Program-made: the position numbers and the translations under genes
Source: Thioalkalivibrio sp.
GTDB lineage: Bacteria > Pseudomonadota > Gammaproteobacteria > Ectothiorhodospirales > Ectothiorhodospiraceae
DNA length: 29,789 bases
Reading direction: 5' to 3'
Assembly (NCBI GenBank): GCA_003555285.1
Contig: PWGH01000112.1
Coordinates: 1-29,789 of the forward strand
Shown: one piece after another, positions 24,041 to 29,789 of the stretch
Numbering within the stretch: the stretch's first letter is position 1
Layout of the letters: each line of letters opens with the position of its first letter
The notes under the pieces: model-generated
What the model saw: only the letters and a program-made list of their open reading frames with translations
Databases searched by the model: none
What the model was told of the DNA's origin: nothing

Positions 24041-24934
24041 ATGACCGCACATTACCTGCAGATCGAGGATCTGGCCCGAACCTTCCCGCAGCCGGGCAGC
24101 AAGATCCCGACCACCGTCTTCGAGGGCGTGAACTTCTCGATCGAGAAGGGCGAGTTCGTCTGCATCATCGGCCACTCGGGCTGTGGCAAGTCGACCATCC
24201 TGAACGTCCTCGCCGGGCTCGACCACGCCAGCGCCGGCCACGTGATCATGGACGGCAAGGTGATCGAGGGGCCGAGCCTCGATCAGGGCGTGATCTTCCA
24301 GAACCACAGCCTGCTGCCCTGGCTGTCGACGCTCCACAACGTGACCTTCGCGGTCCGGGCCCGCTGGCCGTCCTGGAGCCGCGCCCAGATCCGCGAACAC
24401 AGCGTCCGCTACCTGGAGATGGTCGGGCTGGAAAGCGTGCTCGACCGCAAGCCCGCGCAACTCTCGGGCGGCATGCGCCAGCGCGTCGGGATCGCCCGCG
24501 CCTTTGCCATCGAACCCAAGCTGTTGCTGATGGACGAGCCCTTCGGCGCGCTCGACGCCCTCACCCGCGGCGTGATCCAGGAGGAACTGCTGAAGATCTG
24601 GGCGCGGACCCACCAGACGGTGTTCATGATCACCCACGACGTCGACGAAGCGGTGCTGCTCGCCGACCGGGTGCTGTTGATGACCAACGGCCCCAACGCG
24701 CGGGTCGCCGAATCGGTGCTCATCGACATTCCCCGCCCCCGCGAGCGCGCCACGCTGCACGAGCAAAGTGCCTATTACCCGATCCGCAACCATCTGGTGG
24801 AATTTCTGGTCCGCCGCGCGAAGACCCTGTCGATCGCGGCCCGCGACACCGAGATCCGGCACAGCCCGAAGATCGTGAATCCGGTCAAGACCGACCCGTG
24901 GCCGCCACGGCCGGCCGCGCTGCACGCCCGATAA
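24041..24934 (+). CDS. ABC importer 2, ATP-binding protein
   Basis: A 297-residue ABC ATPase of the NrtD/CynD class. Walker A IGHSGCGKST, Q-loop GVIFQNHSLLPWLST, signature LSGGMRQR, Walker B LLLMDEPFGALD and switch His in ITHDVDEAV are all present. The C-terminal 60 residues (after IDIPRPRERATL) form the extension found in nitrate/cyanate-type ATPases, ending Pro/Arg-rich. GAGGGGG at 24028-24034 sets the ATG at 24041. Cyanase follows after 40 bases on the same strand, making binding protein-permease-ATPase-cyanase a single transcription unit. Confidence 0.92.
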   Translation: MTAHYLQIEDLARTFPQPGSKIPTTVFEGVNFSIEKGEFVCIIGHSGCGKSTILNVLAGLDHASAGHVIMDGKVIEGPSLDQGVIFQNHSLLPWLSTLHNVTFAVRARWPSWSRAQIREHSVRYLEMVGLESVLDRKPAQLSGGMRQRVGIARAFAIEPKLLLMDEPFGALDALTRGVIQEELLKIWARTHQTVFMITHDVDEAVLLADRVLLMTNGPNARVAESVLIDIPRPRERATLHEQSAYYPIRNHLVEFLVRRAKTLSIAARDTEIRHSPKIVNPVKTDPWPPRPAALHAR

Positions 24935-24974
24935 TCCATTCGATCACCCCGCCATCCATTGAAGGGAGCCTTGC

Positions 24975-25418
24975 ATGTTGAACAAGCTGGAAATGACCGA
25001 AACTATCATCCAGGCGAAGCTCGCCAAGGGGACGACCTGGGCCGCGATCGCCGAGGCCGCCGGCCTGCACGAGGTCTACGTCACCTCGGCCTGCCTCGGC
25101 ATGAACCACCTCGACGCGGGCGCCGCCGAGGGCCTCAGCACCTTTCTCGGGCTCGGACCCGAGATCAGCGAGGCGTTGCAGGCCTTCCCGTACAAGCACT
25201 GGGATCAGAGCGTCCCCACCGACCCGCTGATCTATCGCTTCTACGAGGCGGTGAACGTCTACGGCGAGACGATGAAGGAGATCATCCACGAGAAGTTCGG
25301 CGACGGCATCATGAGCGCCATCGACTTCACGATGGACATCGAGAAGATCCCGGACCCCAAGGGCGATCGGGTGAAGGTGACCTGGAACGGGAAATTCCTG
25401 CCATACAAGAGTTGGTGA
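24975..25418 (+). CDS. cynS: Cyanase (cyanate hydratase)
   Basis: A 147-residue cyanase, which converts cyanate and bicarbonate to carbamate, giving ammonia and CO2. The N-terminal helix-turn-helix-like domain (KGTTWAAIAEAAGLHEVYVTSACLG) is followed by the highly conserved catalytic domain. The triad matches R88, E91 and S114 in YRFYE and GIMSAIDF, with HEKFGDG between. The C-terminus DRVKVTWNGKFLPYKSW is intact. GGGAG 6 bases before the ATG. It is the last gene of the importer 2 operon under a sigma-54 promoter. Possible roles are detoxification, use of cyanate as nitrogen source, or removal of cyanate produced from thiocyanate. Length and motifs indicate an active enzyme. Confidence 0.97.
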   Translation: MLNKLEMTETIIQAKLAKGTTWAAIAEAAGLHEVYVTSACLGMNHLDAGAAEGLSTFLGLGPEISEALQAFPYKHWDQSVPTDPLIYRFYEAVNVYGETMKEIIHEKFGDGIMSAIDFTMDIEKIPDPKGDRVKVTWNGKFLPYKSW

Positions 25419-25433
25419 CGCCCCCCCCGGGGC
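25419..25433 (+). terminator. GC hairpin directly after cyanase
   Basis: GCCCC and GGGGC arms around a short C-rich loop start immediately after the cynS stop; CTTTT follows about 10 bases later. It could be a weak intrinsic terminator. The pairing is short and within a C-run, so its fold is not certain. Confidence 0.35.
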
Positions 25434-25739
25434 GCATCGGCCTTTTGGTGCACCCGACACATTGGGCCTGGCGCCACCGGCCCCGCGTGCTCGGCAGACC
25501 GCGATCCCCCCCCTGTCGAGGCACGCCGCAGGGCCGTCGCGTGAGGGGACCCCGATCGGCCTTCGTGTGTGAACGACCTCGCCTTTTCCAGGTCTTCTGC
25601 TGGAGGCCGCAGCCTCAAGGGTGAAATAATCAGGTCGCCCCATTGCAGCGCGATATCCCAAGCACCGTGATGCGCATGACCTGGATTCCTGATCCGAGGA
25701 TCCGGGCTCCCGTCGTGACCACGCGCAAGGAGACTCCGC
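25434..25739. other. Intergenic region without a convincing gene
   Basis: About 300 bases. It holds a small dyad, GAGGC-cgca-GCCTC, near 25600-25620, and an AT-rich spot (GAAATAATCA) that could be part of a promoter for the next gene. AAGGAG at 25728-25733 is its ribosome binding site. Minus-strand frames here look like shadows. Confidence 0.4.
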
Positions 25740-26255
25740 ATGGCGCCCATCCAGCGAAGACGACCCCTGCTGTCTGGCATCCTCCTCGGCCTGAGCCTCG
25801 CGGCGGCTTCGGTGAACGCGAACGCCGACGGCCTCATCCCCGGGATCGGGGGGTTCTACGGCGGCATTGCCGGCCTTTACACCGAATTCGACGAGCGGCA
25901 ACGCGACACGCGCTACGGCCAGCGGATCTACGCCGGCGTCGGCGTTGCGCGGGTTCCAGCCCTGTTCCGCCTGGGTGTGGAGGCCGGCCACACCCGGACC
26001 GGAACCTACCAGCGCGACGACGCCGGCACCGATCGCATCCGCAACAACGATGTCGCGCTCCACGGCACGCTGACGACGCTGCCGGCGGTCGACCTGCACG
26101 CGCGCGTCGGCTACGAGTGGGGCGACACCAGTGGCACCCACTACGCGCTGGGCGGCAGTTTGCGCTTGTTGCCGACGCTGTACCTTCGGGCCGAGCAACA
26201 GTTTCGCAATGACTTCGACGGCACCACGCTCGGCCTCGAGTTCCGAATTCCGTAA
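25740..26255 (+). CDS. Small exported protein, probably an outer-membrane beta-barrel
   Basis: A 171-residue protein with a Sec signal (basic RRR at 6-8, hydrophobic LLSGILLGLSLAAA, cleavage after NANA near 29). The rest alternates polar and hydrophobic residues in strand-sized blocks (GGFYGGIAGLYTEF, QRIYAGVGVARV, FRLGVEAGHTRTG, NDVALHGTL, LHARVGYEW, YALGGSLRL, LYLRAEQQF) and ends GLEFRIP. This is the pattern of an eight-stranded OmpA-like or OmpW-like barrel. I cannot name the family. AAGGAG is 6 bases before the ATG. It precedes the sensory-rhodopsin-transducer homologue by 81 bases; whether they share a transcript is unclear. Confidence 0.75.
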   Translation: MAPIQRRRPLLSGILLGLSLAAASVNANADGLIPGIGGFYGGIAGLYTEFDERQRDTRYGQRIYAGVGVARVPALFRLGVEAGHTRTGTYQRDDAGTDRIRNNDVALHGTLTTLPAVDLHARVGYEWGDTSGTHYALGGSLRLLPTLYLRAEQQFRNDFDGTTLGLEFRIP

Positions 26256-26336
26256 CGCCGCCCCGTCCATAAGCCGGTTATCGCCCATAGCACCGTTATC
26301 CAGGGTATTCGGAAGCTTCTCAAAGGAGCCCACCCC

Positions 26337-26708
26337 ATGGAATCGATCGGAAAAACCCTGTGGGTCATCGCGGAAGGCTTCATCCCCGCGGATGACGAGA
26401 CCAAGGATCGCAAATTCATCAGCCACGAAACCGCCTGCATCCTGAATCCCAACAAGGAAGAGGCACGGATCGAGATCACGATTTATTTCACCGATCGGGA
26501 TCCCGTCGGGCCCTACCGGGTCACCCTGGCCGGGGAACGCAGCACGCACCTGCGGTTCAACGACCTCGACGATCCCGCCGCGATCCCCCGGGATACCGAC
26601 TTCTCCAGCATCCTTCGCTCGAGTGTTCCGGTCGTGGTGCAGCACACGCGTCTGGATTCCCGGCGCCCGGACCTCGCGCTGCTCTCGACCCTGGCCTTTG
26701 CCCCGTAG
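26337..26708 (+). CDS. Sensory rhodopsin transducer family protein (ASRT-like)
   Basis: A 123-residue protein that closely resembles the soluble transducer of Anabaena sensory rhodopsin as I remember that family: GKTLWVIAEGFIP, FISHETACILNPN, ARIEITIYFTDRDPVGPYRVTLAGERS, HLRFNDLDDPAAIPRDTDFSSIL and PVVVQHTRLDSRRPDLALLST. The family forms a tetrameric beta-sandwich that binds rhodopsin in Anabaena; most bacterial members have no rhodopsin nearby and no established role, and binding of small sugars or DNA has been suggested. No rhodopsin gene is present in this window. AAGGAG at 26323-26328 supports the start. The FAD-Rieske oxidoreductase starts 49 bases later, so the two may be co-transcribed. 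Confidence 0.9.
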   Translation: MESIGKTLWVIAEGFIPADDETKDRKFISHETACILNPNKEEARIEITIYFTDRDPVGPYRVTLAGERSTHLRFNDLDDPAAIPRDTDFSSILRSSVPVVVQHTRLDSRRPDLALLSTLAFAP

Positions 26709-26757
26709 TTGGTTCGCCCATCCCGATTCCGGTCGCTCATTCCCCGGAGGTGATGCC

Positions 26758-28293
26758 ATGAAGGACCAGGTGTTGTGGACGCAAGACGACGACGGCACGC
26801 AGAAATTGGCCCCGTTGACGCACGATATCGAGGTCGATGTGGCCGTCGTCGGTGGCGGCATGGTCGGGCTCGCCGCCGCGCAGGCGCTCGCGGGGAGCCA
26901 CCGGGTCGCGGTCTTCGAAGGCGCGCGCATCGGCCATCAGGCCACCGGGCGCTCCACCGCCAAGGTGACCTCCCAGCACGGCGCGATCTACCGCCGACTC
27001 GTCGCGGACCTCGGCGAAGACGAGGCCCGGGCCTACGCCCAGGCCAATCAGGAGGCGGTTACCTGGATCGTGGAGCGTGCCGGCGGCAAGGCCGAGCGGG
27101 TCGATGCCCATGTGTATGCCGATACGCCCGATGCGGCCGATCACCTGCGGGAGGAGGCCGAGGTCGCTCGCCGTCTCGGGCTGCCGGCCGATTTTCTCGC
27201 GGATATCGCCATCGGGGTGAAGAACCATGGCGTGCTGCGCTTCTCGCAGCAGGCGCAGATCAATCCCTGCACCTTTCTTCGGGATCTGGCGGGCGATCTG
27301 CAGGGGCGCGCCGCGGTTCACGAGCAAACCCGGGTCGTCGAGATCGAGCACGGGACGCCCTGTGTCCTGAAAACGTCCGCGCACACCATTCGTGCCAATT
27401 GGGTGATCGTCGCCACCCAGCTACCGGTGGTGGGTGATGGCAATTTCTTCGCCAAGGCCTATCCCCATGCCCACCCGGTCATCGCTGCCCGGACCAATGG
27501 TGCGGGCATCCCGGAAGGCATGTACATCAGCGCGGGGAAACCGACCCGCTCCTTTCGCCGTGCCCGGGTCGGGGGTGTCGATCATGTCGTCGTCACCGGC
27601 GAGGGCTACCGACCGGGCGACGCCAAGGCCCAGGCGCGGGCCTTCGCCGCGCTCGAGCGTTTTCTCGTCGACAGCTTTGCGATCCCGACCAGCGACTACC
27701 GCTGGACCAACGAGGATTTCAAGCCCATGGACGGACTGCCCTTCGTGGGCCCGGCGACGAACAAGACCCCGCGGCTCCTGGTCGCCACCGGCTTCAATGC
27801 CTGGGGTATCAGCAATGGCGTGGTGGCGGCGCGGGTCCTCGAGCGCATCGTTCGAGCCGAGGCGGCTCCGGGCGAGGACCATCCGCTGGCGGCCGCCTTC
27901 GATGCGCGGCGGCGCCCGCTCAAGAGCGCGCCGACCTTCCTCCTCGAGAACGCGCAGGCCGGCTTCCAGATGCTGAAGGATCGCGGCCTGCGTGCAAAGG
28001 TTCAGCCGTTGCACGAGATCCAACCCGGCGAGGCCGGAATCATCAAACACGAGGGGCAGCAGGTGGCGGTTTCGTGCGACGACGCCGGGAACCTCACCGC
28101 CGTTTCGGCGCTGTGCACGCACCTGGGCTGCGTGCTGGGCTGGAACGCGGTCGATCGCACCTGGGACTGCGCCTGCCACGGCTCGCGCTTCACCGCCACC
28201 GGAGCGGTGCTGTACGGACCGGCGGTGACCCCGTTGGCACCGGTCACCCTGCCCCCTTCCGCGGGGTCGGAGGCCACCGCCCCCGAGGACTGA
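26758..28293 (+). CDS. FAD-dependent oxidoreductase with C-terminal Rieske [2Fe-2S] domain
   Basis: A 511-residue fusion. Residues about 25-385 are a DAO-type flavoprotein with the dinucleotide motif VAVVGGGMVGLAAAQAL and GHQATGRSTAKVTSQHG, and a C-terminal FAD contact GFNAWGISNGVVAARVL. Residues about 420-500 are a Rieske domain: cluster ligands C453-x-H455 and C471-xx-H474, plus C458 and C473 in the positions of the stabilising disulfide. Similar proteins are annotated as amine or glycine oxidase-like, but their substrates are largely unknown. GGAGGT 7 bases before the ATG at 26758 defines the start over longer openings. Cytoplasmic; no signal peptide. It lies just after the transducer-like gene and before an iron enzyme. 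Confidence 0.92.
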   Translation: MKDQVLWTQDDDGTQKLAPLTHDIEVDVAVVGGGMVGLAAAQALAGSHRVAVFEGARIGHQATGRSTAKVTSQHGAIYRRLVADLGEDEARAYAQANQEAVTWIVERAGGKAERVDAHVYADTPDAADHLREEAEVARRLGLPADFLADIAIGVKNHGVLRFSQQAQINPCTFLRDLAGDLQGRAAVHEQTRVVEIEHGTPCVLKTSAHTIRANWVIVATQLPVVGDGNFFAKAYPHAHPVIAARTNGAGIPEGMYISAGKPTRSFRRARVGGVDHVVVTGEGYRPGDAKAQARAFAALERFLVDSFAIPTSDYRWTNEDFKPMDGLPFVGPATNKTPRLLVATGFNAWGISNGVVAARVLERIVRAEAAPGEDHPLAAAFDARRRPLKSAPTFLLENAQAGFQMLKDRGLRAKVQPLHEIQPGEAGIIKHEGQQVAVSCDDAGNLTAVSALCTHLGCVLGWNAVDRTWDCACHGSRFTATGAVLYGPAVTPLAPVTLPPSAGSEATAPED

Positions 28294-28517
28294 CGCCGGC
28301 GACGCGCAGCAGCGGCAGCATTTCCCGGCAGGCGCGGCAACTCGCACGGGTGCCCGGGGGCGCTCCGGGATGTTCGCCGGCGTATTCGTCCGTCTTGCTG
28401 CTCGTGGTCAAGTGCGGTTCGATGGAAAGTGACGCGGTCGGACTGTGGGAGGACGGTTCGATCAGATCCCCTGTGGTTAGAACCAAAGCCCCTGCGCCTG
28501 GGGACAGGAGAAGCTGG

Positions 28518-29789
28518 ATGTCGAAGATCGAGCGGCTGAGAACCCCATCCACACCCGCCTCCCCGCTCGAGGGTGCGGCGGGCACCGCCGATCCCCGTGG
28601 CCCGGCACGCGATCTGTACCACGCCCTCCTGAACGATCCGGCGTCACCCGATGTTCGCGATCGCAGCCGGGCCTTCCTCTTGCGCCGGATCGATCAGGCC
28701 GCCCACCTGCCGGACGATCTGCCCGAACACCTCGTGGACCTGCCCCGGTGGACGACCGCCGAGGCCCTGAGGACGGGGGAGCGGTATGCGCAGTACCTGG
28801 CGGCGCGGCACGCCGGTGCACCCCGACGCTACTTCACGGGCCGCGCCCATGCCTTGTGGTACCTGAACCGGATTGCCCCGACCAAACTCGTCGACGGGGC
28901 CTGGCTCTACGGCCTGCTGCACCGATGGGACGACGATCGCCTCCACCCCCTGCTGCAGACCTATCTCGATGAAATCGGGCATGGCGATGCGCAGAAAAAC
29001 CATGTCGCCCTCTACCGCGCCCTGATGGCCACGCACGAATGCGATGGCTACGACCATTTGGACGACGCCGACTATGCGCAAGGCGCGTTGCAATTGGCGC
29101 TCGGCGAACACGCGCCCGCGTTCCTGCCCGAGGTGATCGGGTATAACCTCGGCTACGAACAGCCGCCCCTGCACCTGCTGATCACCGCCTATGAATTGCA
29201 GGAACTCGGCATCGATCCGTACTACTTTTTGCTGCATGTGACCACCGATAACGCCAGTACCGGCCATGCGTACCGGGCCGCACAGGCGGTGCTGCAGATG
29301 CAGCCCACGCTGGACGACAGCGGCGCCTTCGACGCCCGTATCCGCGCCGGCTACAAGCTGAACCAGCTTGGCACCAACGCCGAGGCCATTCTCGGTGCCT
29401 TTGATCTGGAACGTGAAACGATCGCGATGCTCGAACGCAAGAGTCGCTTTGGTTGCAACCTCCATTCGGATTTCTGTCGCATCGACGGACAGACCGTGAA
29501 CGATTGGCTGCGCGTGCCCGGGCGCGTGCCGCAGTTCCTCGAGGCGCTGACGCGCGCAGGCTGGATCCAACGCCACCACGACCCGGAGCGGAGCCGACTG
29601 TGGCAACTCCTGGAGACGCCGAAGGCGCCGATGTCCGGGGTCTTCAGTCGCTTCGAACGGCAACTGATTTACGACTGGATCGCCGGCGACTGGCGGGCTG
29701 ATCCTGCAACGACACACCGGAGGCGGCCGAATGCCTCGCTTCCGGGCCGTCCCGCGCGCCGGCCCAGTGGACGCAACGACGACCTGGTG
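28518..29789 (+). CDS. Haem-oxygenase-like iron-containing redox enzyme (3' end outside window)
   Basis: The frame stays open from an ATG at 28518, with AGGAG at 28506-28510, to the end of the window: 424 codons, no stop. The protein resembles the iron-containing redox enzyme family (haem-oxygenase-2-like helical fold, often diiron). Characteristic segments are RAHALWYLNRIAPTKLVDGAWLYG, PAFLPEVIGYNLGYEQPPLHLLITAYELQELGIDPYYF and LHVTTDNASTGHAYRAAQAV. The Glu, Asp and His residues in these could bind iron. The last 30 residues (Arg/Pro-rich) suggest that the true C-terminus is near. The family includes oxidases acting on amino or fatty acids; the substrate here is unknown. A long antisense frame on the minus strand is a shadow. 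Confidence 0.85.
   Translation, partial: MSKIERLRTPSTPASPLEGAAGTADPRGPARDLYHALLNDPASPDVRDRSRAFLLRRIDQAAHLPDDLPEHLVDLPRWTTAEALRTGERYAQYLAARHAGAPRRYFTGRAHALWYLNRIAPTKLVDGAWLYGLLHRWDDDRLHPLLQTYLDEIGHGDAQKNHVALYRALMATHECDGYDHLDDADYAQGALQLALGEHAPAFLPEVIGYNLGYEQPPLHLLITAYELQELGIDPYYFLLHVTTDNASTGHAYRAAQAVLQMQPTLDDSGAFDARIRAGYKLNQLGTNAEAILGAFDLERETIAMLERKSRFGCNLHSDFCRIDGQTVNDWLRVPGRVPQFLEALTRAGWIQRHHDPERSRLWQLLETPKAPMSGVFSRFERQLIYDWIAGDWRADPATTHRRRPNASLPGRPARRPSGRNDDLV

Noticed and set aside
24885..26930. Minus-strand open frame of 681 codons, the longest in the window
   Set aside because: It is antisense to cyanase, the barrel protein and the transducer homologue, all with clear motifs and ribosome binding sites.
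28477..28489. Short palindrome TGGTTAGAACCA before the iron-enzyme gene
   Set aside because: A single short dyad with no second copy or neighbouring promoter signal; could be chance.
28244..28585. Minus-strand frame containing SCRACREM, resembling a CxxC zinc motif
   Set aside because: It overlaps the ends of two solid plus-strand genes, has no ribosome binding site and no further conserved residues.
28644..29717. Minus-strand open frame of 357 codons
   Set aside because: Antisense to the haem-oxygenase-like gene, whose conserved segments are recognisable.
1..29789. CRISPR arrays, tRNA or rRNA genes, transposases, integrases
   Set aside because: No regularly spaced repeats, cloverleaf-like segments or recombinase motifs were seen in reading the window.

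Overview
The window is GC-rich, densely packed chromosomal DNA, most likely from a gammaproteobacterium. I infer a Chromatiales/Ectothiorhodospiraceae-like sulfur-oxidising lineage from the combination of a lactate-dehydrogenase-type malate dehydrogenase, c-di-GMP proteins, gammaproteobacterial-style dispersed palindromic repeats and a cyanate module; no 16S or other taxonomic marker is present. I see no rRNA, tRNA, CRISPR array, integrase or transposase.

Layout. 1-7.3 kb holds the tail of an unidentified gene, a 28-bp-arm inverted-repeat element, an alpha/beta hydrolase, malate dehydrogenase (mdh, minus), the protein AMPylase SelO (minus), an EAL-HDOD protein, an exported tetratricopeptide-like protein, a small gene that looks frameshifted by a 14-bp insertion, and a PilZ protein. 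7.3-12.3 kb holds two tandem paralogous sensor kinases with the order REC-PAS-PAS-HisKA_2-HATPase, then a membrane PAP2 phosphatase.

12.4-25.4 kb is the most interesting part. A minus-strand group (OsmC, a flavoprotein of acyl-CoA dehydrogenase fold without the usual catalytic Glu, DUF302, rubredoxin fused to rubredoxin reductase) diverges from a plus-strand ABC importer of the nitrate/cyanate/bicarbonate class (ATPase, Tat-exported binding protein, permease). Next comes a GAF-AAA-Fis activator of sigma-54, then a second importer of the same class (binding protein, permease, ATPase) ending in cyanase (cynS). I find sigma-54 -24/-12 elements in front of the OsmC group, in front of the first importer, in front of the second importer-cyanase operon, and possibly in front of the activator itself. 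The simplest reading is one sigma-54 regulon for uptake and breakdown of cyanate, or of a cyanate-yielding compound such as thiocyanate or an organic N/S compound. In it cyanase turns cyanate plus bicarbonate into CO2 and ammonia, and the redox proteins may release or prepare the substrate. Both binding proteins carry unusual Cys/His-rich segments ahead of their Tat motifs.

25.4-29.8 kb holds a small exported beta-barrel-like protein, an orphan homologue of the Anabaena sensory rhodopsin transducer, an FAD oxidoreductase with a C-terminal Rieske domain, and a haem-oxygenase-like iron enzyme that runs off the end of the window.
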